Source: JAFGBI01 sp964480725 (GTDB lineage Bacteria; Myxococcota_A; Polyangia; Polyangiales; Polyangiaceae). From it: DNA of 64,000 nt. Positions 24,870-32,673 of the stretch are shown here, piece after piece. The notes under the pieces are model-generated. The model did no database searches and had not been told where the DNA came from. It saw only the letters and a list, made by a program, of their open reading frames with translations. The stretch is taken from the NCBI GenBank assembly GCA_964480725.1, contig CAYZQO010000010.1, forward strand, positions 1-64,000, given 5' to 3'. A program made the translations under genes and the position numbers. The stretch's first letter is position 1; each line of letters opens with the position of its first letter.

Positions 24870-26540
24870 GTGCTCGCGCGACGTCGACCCGTGGCCTGTC
24901 TTCGAGGCACCTCGCTGCTGCTGGTCGCCGCGCTGGCGGCCTGTTCTCGGTCGACTCCGACCCAGCGGTTGCCAGGAGCGGCGACGCCGTCGAGCGAGCG
25001 ACCGGCGCCGGAGCCGCCGGGCCTATCGTCCGCGAGCCCACGCCGCCCTTCCGGTGCGACCGCAGCGCCTGCGAGTTCGGCGAGCGCAAGCTGGTCGGCT
25101 GCGCCGAGCGCGCCGCCCCTGGCCGATCGCGGGATCTTCCCGGATCTGGACCGCCAGGTGCGCGTCCGCCCCCCGGGATGGCTCGCGCCGGGTCCCGCCG
25201 TCGTGGTGCGCGCGGGGGACGCGCGCCTGCTCTACGTCGCCGGGCAGGCCGTGGGGTTCGCCCCCGCCGGCACCGCACCGACGCTCACGCTCACCGCCCC
25301 GGATCCGAACGACGCCGACGGCGACGAGATCCCGGACGCCCTCGACGTGCTGCTGGGCGCCAAGAAGGCGGCCGCCAACGGCGCCCATTACCGCAACACC
25401 TACCGCGTCCTTGCGTACCCGGGCGGCGACCTGCCTCGCGAAGAGGGGGTGTGCACGGACGTCGTCGTTCGCAGCCTTCGCAACGCCGGCCTCGATCTCC
25501 AGCGGCTGGTGCACGAGGATCTCCGCGCGCGCCCTCGCGCCTACCCGCTGGTCGAGCGCCCGGACCGCAACATCGACCACCGGCGCGTGCGCAACCTGCT
25601 CGTGTACTTCGCCGCCCACTGGGAGTCGCTGCCGCCCGACCCCCGCGACCCGACCGCACCGTGGCTGCCCGGCGACGTGTGCCTGCTCGACACGCTCCCG
25701 GCGCCGGGCCCCGACCACATCGGGATCGTGTCGGACACGCCGGGACCCTCCGGGCTGCCCTTCCTCGTGAACAACTGGACCGACGGCCACCAAACGCAGC
25801 AGATGGATCTGCTCGGGTGGGTGCCGGTCACGCACCGATTTCGGGCGTCGCGACGGCCCCTCGCCGTCGCCGAGGAGGACCGCGGCGTTGGCGGGGTCCT
25901 CCGACGGAGCGGGCTCCGCGTGCCGGCCGCGACGCGCCAGCTCGTCGTCGTCACGGCGCCGACCTGGCAGACCACGGCGGGGTGGCTCCGGCGCTTCGAG
26001 CGCGGGGGCGACGGGTGGCGGGCCGTCGGCGCGCCGATCCCCGCGCGCCTGGGTACCCACGGGCTCGGCCTGGGGCGAGGTGTCGCCGTGCCCGGGCTCT
26101 CCGGACCGGAGAAGCGCGAGGGCGATCACCGCTCCCCGGCGGGGCTCTTCTCCCTCGGCGTTGCCTTCGGGCGCGCGCTCCCGGTCCCCTTCGCCGAGCT
26201 TCGCTGGCCCTGGCGCGCGGCGACCTCGAGCGACCACTTCGTCGACGACCCCGCGTCACCCCAGTACAACCGCTGGGTGACCCTCGCCGCGGGGCAGGCC
26301 CCGGGCTGGACCAGCGCCGAGGCCCTCGCTGCCTACGAGCTGGGCCTGATCGTCGAGCACAACACCCCGGACCCCCTGCCCGGCGCGGGCAGCGCCATCT
26401 TCCTTCATCCCTGGGCGTCGCCCGAGACGACCACGGCGGGCTGCACGGCCGTAGCGCGCGACGAGCTGGTGACGCTCCTCCGCTGGCTCGATCCCGCGGC
26501 GCGACCGCTCCTGCTCCAGGTGCCCGGGGAGCTACTGTAG
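24870..26540 (+). CDS. DUF1287 / L,D-transpeptidase (YkuD) fusion lipoprotein
   Basis: From GTG 24870 the 556-aa product has an Arg-rich N-region and lipobox (LLVAALAAC), then a Ser/Pro/Ala linker. The first domain is DUF1287-like (about 100-320): EEGVCTDVVVRSLRNAGLDLQRLVHED, HWESLPPDPRDPTAPWLPGDVCLLDT and PDHIGIVSD, with a Cys/His pair as in NlpC/P60-like amidases. The second (about 335-550) is an L,D-transpeptidase fold: REGDHRSPAGLFSLG, FVDDPASPQYNRWV, IVEHNT, SAIFLHPWASPETTTAGCTAV with catalytic Cys525. Together these suggest peptidoglycan cleavage plus crosslinking or protein attachment. GTG 24891 is an alternative start. The end overlaps the convergent VIT/VWA gene by 9 bp. Either domain may be degenerate; the key motifs look intact. 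Confidence 0.82.
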   Translation: MLARRRPVACLRGTSLLLVAALAACSRSTPTQRLPGAATPSSERPAPEPPGLSSASPRRPSGATAAPASSASASWSAAPSAPPLADRGIFPDLDRQVRVRPPGWLAPGPAVVVRAGDARLLYVAGQAVGFAPAGTAPTLTLTAPDPNDADGDEIPDALDVLLGAKKAAANGAHYRNTYRVLAYPGGDLPREEGVCTDVVVRSLRNAGLDLQRLVHEDLRARPRAYPLVERPDRNIDHRRVRNLLVYFAAHWESLPPDPRDPTAPWLPGDVCLLDTLPAPGPDHIGIVSDTPGPSGLPFLVNNWTDGHQTQQMDLLGWVPVTHRFRASRRPLAVAEEDRGVGGVLRRSGLRVPAATRQLVVVTAPTWQTTAGWLRRFERGGDGWRAVGAPIPARLGTHGLGLGRGVAVPGLSGPEKREGDHRSPAGLFSLGVAFGRALPVPFAELRWPWRAATSSDHFVDDPASPQYNRWVTLAAGQAPGWTSAEALAAYELGLIVEHNTPDPLPGAGSAIFLHPWASPETTTAGCTAVARDELVTLLRWLDPAARPLLLQVPGELL

Positions 26541-28589
26541 GCGGGGCGGGCTCTGCAGGACCATCTCGAAGCGTTCGGACTCGTAGCGACAGAAGCGCTC
26601 CTCGAGGGTCAGTCCCCAGATGGCCTCGAGCAGGCAGGCGCGCAAGGCGGCGTCGGGCTCGGCGAGCTTGACCACCGGCACGTCGACGATCTCGTCCCAC
26701 GTCGTCTCGACGGTCACCTCGACGTTCCCCACGCCGCCGCAGTGGTGCCAGGCGGCCTGGACCAGCGCTGCCAGCGCTTCATCGGGGATCCAGCCGTCGG
26801 ACGCGCTGCCGAGCGACCCAATGCTGCCCAGGCCGATGCCCTCGCCGCGGCCGCCACCGCCCTCGCCGATGCCGCTGAGGCCCAGTCCGTCCTCGTCGAA
26901 CCCGGCGGTGGACGGGCGTACCCCCGGCTCGATCGCCAGGTAGCTCGTGACGGGACTCACCGCGCCCCCACGGAACGCGAGCGCCAGCATCTCCGCCTCG
27001 TCGAGCTCGCGGTGGGCCTCGTCGCCGAAGACGAGCGCCGCCCACCGCCGCGACTCGTCCGCGTCGGGCCGCCAGACCTCGCGGTACGGCTGCGACCAGA
27101 GCTCGCCCGTGAGCTCGACCCAGGGCACGGGGGCCCCGACGACGAGCTCGGTGATGCTCGCGCCCTCGGCGAGCGCTCCGGCACCGGAGCCGTCGCCAGG
27201 GGCGAGGGGATGGTCGCTCGTCTCGCGGCCCGACACGTGGAGCTCGGCGCGATCGATCCGCAACGGGCGCGCCCACTCCTCGAACACGCGTCGGGCGTCC
27301 TCCGCGTCGGCAGCCGCGTCCTCGCCGACCGGCGCCACCGCGGACCAGAACAGGCCCCCTGTTCGACGCGCGACGCGGGACCATGCGTGCTCGTCGTCGC
27401 GGGAGAGGCTCGCCTCGCCGGGGTCGATGGTGCCAAGGTGTAGGATCGCCCGGCTGCGGGAGAGGCTCGCCTCGAGGTCGCGGATCGTGAGCGAGGAGCG
27501 GACGCGGGTGTCCGTCACGAGGACGATGCGGCCAGGGCCCGGGTGCTCCGCCAGCAGCTGATCGGCGAGCTCCAGGGCCGCGTCCACGTGACTCCCGTTC
27601 CCGAGCGGCACCGCGCGTCGCTCGAGATCGGCGATCGCGGCGCTCGGCGTCACGAAGCGACCGTGACGGCGGTGCGGGCGACGGTCGAAATCGATCACCT
27701 CCACCTCGGCCGCGTCGAAGTGGGACAAGTACGCGGCCGCGGCCACCGCCGCGGCCTGGTGCTCCTCTCGGCGCATCGAGCGCGAGGCGTCGATGGCGAT
27801 GATCACGCGGGCGTGCCGAGGGACCTCCGAGATCCGGTGGGCGACGTCGAGCCGCCAGCGCGAGACCGCCGTGCCGTGGCCCGTCTCGGCGAGGGCCAGC
27901 GCGCCCTCGACGGGAGGCGGTGCGGAGGGGACGAGCTCGACGGTCCGCGGGGTGTCCAGCTCGATGCGGGTGCCTTTCACCAGCGGCCGTCCGTCGAGCA
28001 GGAGACGATCGGCGACCCTGGCCGCGTGCACCGTCGCCGTCGCCGGCAGCTGCGTCGTCCCCAGACGGGGGAGTCGCAGCAGGTGCCGCCCGTCCTCGTA
28101 GTGGGTCGGCATGAGCAGCGTGTACTCGATGGTCTTTTGCGCCTGCGGCGCGCAGGGAAACACCTGCAGCCGGAGCTCCCCGAGCTCTTGCCAGGACAGG
28201 AGCGCCGGATCCTTGGGCTCGGCTTCGCCGATGCCGGTGAGCTCTCGATACCGGCTGGCGGCATCCGCGGCCTCCAGCAGCTCACCCGCGAACCAGTGCG
28301 GGCGCCCAGCACGCGTGCCGAGAGTGCGCAGCCCGACCGCCACGGCCGCGTTTGGCAACGAGACGCGGAAGAGCGCCTGATCGTGCTCCGTACCTCCGTT
28401 GTAGAGGGTGCGCCGCACGACGAGCCTCGCGTGCCCGCGATCGACGACGATCTCGAGCTGGTGGGACCGCTCGACCAGCTCGCTCGACCGGGTGCCGGTG
28501 ACGGTGTCCTCGGCGCGGGCCGGGACGGCCACGCCGGTGGCGGCCGCGATCCCAAGCCACGCCGTCAGCGCACGCACGGCCGTTCGCAT
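26532..28589 (-). CDS. VIT and VWA domain protein, secreted
   Basis: This 685-aa protein has a Sec signal peptide (MRTAVRALTAWLGIAAATG, cleavage near ARA-ED). It continues with a VIT-like (inter-alpha-trypsin inhibitor N-terminal) module (LVVRRTLYNGGTEHDQALFRVSLPNAAV, LQVFPCAPQAQKTIEYTLLMP) and a VWA domain (about 265-440) whose MIDAS is DASRSM, with NGSHVDAALELA and LVTDTRVRSS. A Gly-rich stretch (GIGEGGGGRGEGIGLG) precedes a C-terminal domain containing a single CGGVGNVEVTVETTW segment, as in GltJ/AgmX-type C-termini. VIT-VWA proteins are commonly exported and bind protein partners through a metal. It converges with the transpeptidase-fusion gene, and the two share their last 9 bases. No operon partner. 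Confidence 0.82.
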   Translation of the reverse strand: MRTAVRALTAWLGIAAATGVAVPARAEDTVTGTRSSELVERSHQLEIVVDRGHARLVVRRTLYNGGTEHDQALFRVSLPNAAVAVGLRTLGTRAGRPHWFAGELLEAADAASRYRELTGIGEAEPKDPALLSWQELGELRLQVFPCAPQAQKTIEYTLLMPTHYEDGRHLLRLPRLGTTQLPATATVHAARVADRLLLDGRPLVKGTRIELDTPRTVELVPSAPPPVEGALALAETGHGTAVSRWRLDVAHRISEVPRHARVIIAIDASRSMRREEHQAAAVAAAAYLSHFDAAEVEVIDFDRRPHRRHGRFVTPSAAIADLERRAVPLGNGSHVDAALELADQLLAEHPGPGRIVLVTDTRVRSSLTIRDLEASLSRSRAILHLGTIDPGEASLSRDDEHAWSRVARRTGGLFWSAVAPVGEDAAADAEDARRVFEEWARPLRIDRAELHVSGRETSDHPLAPGDGSGAGALAEGASITELVVGAPVPWVELTGELWSQPYREVWRPDADESRRWAALVFGDEAHRELDEAEMLALAFRGGAVSPVTSYLAIEPGVRPSTAGFDEDGLGLSGIGEGGGGRGEGIGLGSIGSLGSASDGWIPDEALAALVQAAWHHCGGVGNVEVTVETTWDEIVDVPVVKLAEPDAALRACLLEAIWGLTLEERFCRYESERFEMVLQSPPRLQ

Positions 28590-28738
28590 GGACGCACCGA
28601 CAACCCAGACGGCGCCGGGTTCCCACGAGCGCGGCCGGCCTCGCGCTCGGGCACCCCCGTCGCGCGCCGGAACCGCGGAAGTTCACGATGGGTCTCTCCG
28701 CGCGATCAGTTCGCGGCGCCGGCGCATTACCCGTCGTG

Positions 28739-30691
28739 ATGCACCCGCGCCTCGCCCTTGCCCTCGGTTCGCTCGTGGCCACCACCTCGCTCGTCGCCTG
28801 CGGCGACGACGGCAGCGAGGGGGATGACCCCGCGGGAGGGGCCGGGGGGACGGCTCCGGCCGGATCGGGGGGCGGGGGCACGGGCAGCGGCGGCGTCGCG
28901 ACCTCCGGCGGTTCGACGCTCACGGGCGGCGCCAGCTCCGGTGGCTTCGCCACCGGTGGGGACCAGCGCACCGGTGGCGCGACGAGCAGCGGCGGCGCCG
29001 GCGGGGTGAGCAGCACCGGTGGCGATAGCGCTACCGGCGGGATCCCGACGGGTGGGAGCGAGGCGGCGGGCGGGAGCGAGCCCAGCGGCGGGACCGCGAC
29101 GACGGGCGGGAGCGAGGCGACGGGCGGCGTCGCCAGCACCGGCGGGACCGACCCTACTGGCGGCGCTACGCCGACGGGCGGCGTCGCCAGCACCGGCGGG
29201 ACCGACCCTACTGGCGGCGCTGCGCCGACGGGCGGCGTCGAACCCAATGGGGGGGCCGCCGGAACCGGTGGGACCGTGGGTACCGGCGATTGCCGGGCGC
29301 TGATCGAGGATCCCACCATCAACTGGCACCAGTCCGCGCTGCAGACCGACCAGGAGATCGTCGAGTGCCTGGCGACCTCGCTTGGCACTCCCGTCGGCTA
29401 CGGGGAGAGGGCCACCGGTGGCTACGACCCCGCGGGCAATAGCCGCCTCGTCGTCATCACCCGAGACGCGGGCGTGTCGGTCGAGCAGCAGATCCTCGAC
29501 GCTATCGGCAGCGAGGATCACCAATGGATCGTCTTCGACAAGGAGGACTTCGCCGAGCCGTTCGAGATCGCGATGTACCGGCTCTGGTGCGACGACGCGG
29601 GCGTACAGTCGGCGATCGCCGCCTCCAGCGCCGAGAGCTGCCGCGACCATCGGCTCTGGTGCAGCGAGCGCGGGGTGGCCGCCGCGGACTGCGTGGAGCA
29701 GTTCTTCAACGTCGCCCTCAACGACGGGGATTTGCCCATCCGCGTGAGCCAGATCCACTCGAACACGACCCTCGACGGCCGCGGAAGCCAGGCGTACTTC
29801 CTCTTCAGCGGCTTCAAGATCGGGGCGGACAGCGACAGCCAGCCGACCCACACCGACGAGAACGTGATCGTCACCAACCTGCGCTTCCAGGGTGCGGGCC
29901 ACACCGAGGATCACGATCTCGACCCGGACATGATCCGCTCCACCGGCGCCTCGCACGACATCTGGATCCACCAGAACACCTTCGACACCACCGGCGACTC
30001 GGCCTGGGACGTGAAGGTGGGCGCCCACGACATCACCATGTCCAGTAACCTCGTGCGCAACGTCCAGCGGACCTGCCTGCACGCCTCGGGGGACAGCGAG
30101 ACGGTGAGCACCGCGATCGCGACCACGATGCACGGCAACGCCTTCGTGACCACGGACGACCTGTTCGACTTCTTCGGGCAGGGGGGGCGCCGGGTGCCGC
30201 TGATCCGGTTCGGCAAGAGCCACATGTTCAACAATGTCTTCTACAATTACCGCCGGGAGGTGGTGAGCGTGCGGGTGGGGGCGCGCCTGGTGATGAACGA
30301 CAACATGTTCCTGGTCAATGCCGCCTCCGCCGCCAGTCGCGACGACGATCTGCCCTACTACGTCGAGAACCTCCTCACCGGCTTCGAGGACGACGGGGGC
30401 GGCCTCGAGGTGATCCGGAGCTACGTCTGGCTCTCCGACCCTGCCTGCAACCTCGATCCGTCCGCGACCGGCGATCTGACCGCCTCCTACGGCAGCTCCC
30501 CGGACCTGCTCGCGGACTACGGGGAGGCGTCGCGAGCGACCATCGCTGGGGATCTCCTCCCCGCGGGCGTGGAGCTGGCCGCCTACGTCTTCGCGACGGC
30601 CGGGAAGGGGGCCGCCGTGCCCTTCAACTCGCCCTACACCCTCGGCCGAGAGGCAATCCTCGCGCTCGAGCGTCCCGGCTGCCAGGAGTAG
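28739..30691 (+). CDS. Pectate-lyase-like (PL1-type) lipoprotein
   Basis: ATG 28739 (MHPRLALA) gives a lipobox SLVAC. A linker of about 160 residues of TGG/GGS repeats follows, then a right-handed beta-helix domain of about 465 residues. Pectate lyase family 1-like features include LDGRGSQAYFLFSGFKI, DENVIVTNLRFQG, DHDLDPDMIRSTGASHDIWIHQNTFDTTGDSAWDVKVGAHDITMSSN (the Asp/His-rich calcium region) and RVPLIRFGKSHMFNNVFYNY. These enzymes cleave polygalacturonate by beta-elimination with calcium. The catalytic Arg appears to be in the RFGKSH-type segment, but I cannot align it confidently, so specificity is uncertain. Several Cys suggest disulfides. An in-frame ATG at 28688 would hide the signal peptide. 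It fits the set of tethered polysaccharide-degrading enzymes here. Confidence 0.78.
   Translation: MHPRLALALGSLVATTSLVACGDDGSEGDDPAGGAGGTAPAGSGGGGTGSGGVATSGGSTLTGGASSGGFATGGDQRTGGATSSGGAGGVSSTGGDSATGGIPTGGSEAAGGSEPSGGTATTGGSEATGGVASTGGTDPTGGATPTGGVASTGGTDPTGGAAPTGGVEPNGGAAGTGGTVGTGDCRALIEDPTINWHQSALQTDQEIVECLATSLGTPVGYGERATGGYDPAGNSRLVVITRDAGVSVEQQILDAIGSEDHQWIVFDKEDFAEPFEIAMYRLWCDDAGVQSAIAASSAESCRDHRLWCSERGVAAADCVEQFFNVALNDGDLPIRVSQIHSNTTLDGRGSQAYFLFSGFKIGADSDSQPTHTDENVIVTNLRFQGAGHTEDHDLDPDMIRSTGASHDIWIHQNTFDTTGDSAWDVKVGAHDITMSSNLVRNVQRTCLHASGDSETVSTAIATTMHGNAFVTTDDLFDFFGQGGRRVPLIRFGKSHMFNNVFYNYRREVVSVRVGARLVMNDNMFLVNAASAASRDDDLPYYVENLLTGFEDDGGGLEVIRSYVWLSDPACNLDPSATGDLTASYGSSPDLLADYGEASRATIAGDLLPAGVELAAYVFATAGKGAAVPFNSPYTLGREAILALERPGCQE
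29128..29240 (+). repeat. 54-bp tandem repeat in PL1 linker
   Basis: Two nearly identical 54-bp units (starts 29128 and 29182) encode VASTGGTDPTGGATPTGG-type sequence. They are part of a longer, less regular Gly/Thr-rich linker (28830-29280). Confidence 0.85.
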
Positions 30692-30752
30692 GCGGCGTCC
30701 GTCAGCGAGCGCGCGGCCGCGCCGGCCCGTTGGCGTTTGCGGTGGCTCTACT

Positions 30753-30774
30753 CCAAGTTGAGCCCTGAACTTGG
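30753..30774. promoter_or_regulatory. Inverted repeat in PL1/collagen-like intergenic region
   Basis: CCAAGTT (30753-30759) pairs perfectly with AACTTGG (30768-30774) across 8 bases, 62 bases after the PL1 stop. It may be a weak terminator or an operator. The whole intergenic stretch 30692-31051 (360 bases) has no supported gene. Confidence 0.3.
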
Positions 30775-30857
30775 CGGGCGGGGAGCCGGTTCGACGGGGG
30801 CCCTTGCACGTGGGCGTCGCGCCAAGAGGGGGGGCGAATCGGGCTCGCCCCGCGACA

Positions 30858-30872
30858 TTGCCATTGTGGCAA
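30858..30872. promoter_or_regulatory. Palindrome TTGCCATTGTGGCAA
   Basis: A 15-bp palindrome with 6-bp arms and a 3-base centre lies about 180 bases before the start of the collagen-like gene. It is A/T-richer than its surroundings, a form that fits a dimeric regulator site. No regulator is identified. Confidence 0.3.
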
Positions 30873-31051
30873 CCAAAGTGAGGCGTTAGACAGCGCCTGC
30901 ACGCAGCGATCGACGCTGGCACGGGGCCGCCGGGAAGGGTCGACCGATCCCTCGATCGAGGGGTCGGGTCGGTGGCGCGGGCCAGCTCGGGGGCGCTCGC
31001 GGGCGATTCCTCCTCGTCGGGAGGGGGCTGCACCAAGGAGAAGGACGGATC

Positions 31052-32605
31052 ATGACTGAAGGAAGAAGCACTCTTCGGGGCCGACGGACGCGTGGCATGG
31101 CGTTGGTTTCGCTCGGCCTCGCCGCGGTGCTGTTCGGCTGCAACGCGGAGGATGAGGGCTCGAGCGTGGGGACCGCGAGCCAGGCTGTGATCGGCTCGTA
31201 TGTGATCTCAGGGGTGGTGCGCGCGGCGAACGGGCCGATCGTCGGTGCGACGGTGCGGCTGACCGGCTCCGAGATGCGCACGACGTTCTCGGACGCGAAC
31301 GGGAACTACTCGATCCCGGGCCTGGGCTACGGCAGCTACCAGCTCTCCGCCACCGCCGGGAGCAACTGCTCGGCGAGCACGGTGAACCTGAACAACCTCA
31401 ACCGTAGCGTGACGGTCGACCTCGGGATGACCGGTACGGGCTGCTCCTCGATTCCCACCATCCCCGGTCCGGTGGGACCGCAGGGGCCCGAGGGACCACA
31501 GGGACCCGAGGGACCGCAGGGACCCGAGGGGCCGATGGGGCCGCAGGGGCTCGAGGGGCCCGCGGGCGCGGACGGCGCCCAGGGTCCGGCGGGGCCGCAG
31601 GGGCCCGCGGGCGCTGACGGCGCTGACGGTGCAACCGGTCCGGCGGGTCCGCAGGGCCCGGCAGGAGTCGACGGCGCGCAGGGTCCGGCGGGTCCGGCAG
31701 GGGCGCAGGGTCCGGCGGGTCCGGCGGGTCCGGCGGGTCCGCCCGGCTCCGGCGCCGAGCCGCCGCTGCTCTCCGAGGTCGGCACCCTTCAGGTGACTGG
31801 GCTGCCCGTGGCGCCCATCCGCGCCTTCCGGCAGGTCTTCGCATACGAGTCGTTCGACGAGATCTCCGGTCCTCCTGACGCGAACCCGATCGAGATCGTG
31901 CGAAACTCGGACGTGGTGAGCCCGGAGCTGTACGGCTTCCTCGTCGAAGGAACGCTCCTCCCGGAGGTGGAGATCGTCCTCGCGGATGGGGCTTTCTCGG
32001 TCGCGTTCGAGAACGCTCGGGTGATCGCGATGGGTGGGGAGGGGACCCAGAGTGACCTCCCCCTCGAGCGCCTCGTGATCGCCTATCGGAGCGTCACCTG
32101 GACCGTGGAAGAGGGGGGACTGGAGGCCTACTACGATGCGTTCACCCACGAGGGCGGCGGCGTCCCCTGGGGAGAGGAGTCCTACGTGCACGTCGGCCCC
32201 GGGGGCGCGGCCGGCCCGGACGATTTGCTCTTCTCGGAGCTGACCAGCGGGATCTTCGTGCCGTACGTCGACGACGTCCCGACCGGACGCGCGCGGCTGG
32301 AGCCGCTCGGTCTGGTCACGAGGGCCGGCGCGCCGACCCTGGCCCATCTCAGCGCCCTCGCCACCGACGCCCCCACGCCTTCCTTCGAGGCGCGCTTCAC
32401 CGGGCTCAGTGATCAAGGTACGCCCATCGATCGGTTCGCTTACCGGCTCGAGGACGCGCGGGTGATGTCGGTGCAGCTCGAAACCGAGCCCGACGGCACG
32501 CTCACGGAGTCGCTCGACTTGGTTGGGCAGGGCATCGAGTGGACCGGCTGGGGCTCCGACGGCCAGCCCGTCTCGCAGTCCTGGACCCGCAATCAGGACC
32601 TCTGA
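31052..32605 (+). CDS. Collagen-like lipoprotein with possible Hcp-like domain
   Basis: ATG 31052 follows AAGGAGAAGG. This 517-aa protein has a signal with lipobox LFGC (Cys30), then a carboxypeptidase-regulatory-like beta domain (YVISGVVRAANGPIVGATVRL, SDANGNYSIPGLGYGSYQL; about 49-105). A run of 31 uninterrupted Gly-X-Y triplets follows (about 139-231), rich in GPQGPEG, GPAGAD and GPAGPAG. Such a run should form a collagen-type triple helix and trimerise the protein. The C-terminal half contains IEIVRNSDVVSPELYGFLVEGT, ENARVIAMGGEG and LERLVIAYRSVTWTVEEGG, reminiscent of Hcp tube-protein domains; this match is from memory and tentative. Probably a trimeric surface stalk or adhesin. No type VI secretion genes are nearby. 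Confidence 0.78.
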   Translation: MTEGRSTLRGRRTRGMALVSLGLAAVLFGCNAEDEGSSVGTASQAVIGSYVISGVVRAANGPIVGATVRLTGSEMRTTFSDANGNYSIPGLGYGSYQLSATAGSNCSASTVNLNNLNRSVTVDLGMTGTGCSSIPTIPGPVGPQGPEGPQGPEGPQGPEGPMGPQGLEGPAGADGAQGPAGPQGPAGADGADGATGPAGPQGPAGVDGAQGPAGPAGAQGPAGPAGPAGPPGSGAEPPLLSEVGTLQVTGLPVAPIRAFRQVFAYESFDEISGPPDANPIEIVRNSDVVSPELYGFLVEGTLLPEVEIVLADGAFSVAFENARVIAMGGEGTQSDLPLERLVIAYRSVTWTVEEGGLEAYYDAFTHEGGGVPWGEESYVHVGPGGAAGPDDLLFSELTSGIFVPYVDDVPTGRARLEPLGLVTRAGAPTLAHLSALATDAPTPSFEARFTGLSDQGTPIDRFAYRLEDARVMSVQLETEPDGTLTESLDLVGQGIEWTGWGSDGQPVSQSWTRNQDL

Positions 32606-32620
32606 GCGCGGTCGACCAGA

Positions 32621-32644
32621 GGGGGCGCCTCTCGGGGCGCCCCT
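32621..32644 (+). terminator. Hairpin after the collagen-like gene
   Basis: GGGGCGCC (32622-32629) pairs with GGCGCCCC (32636-32643), extended by one G:T, across a 6-nt loop, 16 bases after the stop at 32605. Confidence 0.6.
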
Positions 32645-32649
32645 GCCGC

Positions 32650-32666
32650 CGCCCCGTTTGGGGGCG
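32650..32666 (-). terminator. Short hairpin for the convergent VWA gene
   Basis: A 6-bp stem (32650-32655 with 32661-32666) with a T-rich loop lies 8 bases beyond the stop of the minus-strand gene ending at 32674. Confidence 0.4.
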
Positions 32667-32673
32667 CGCACCG

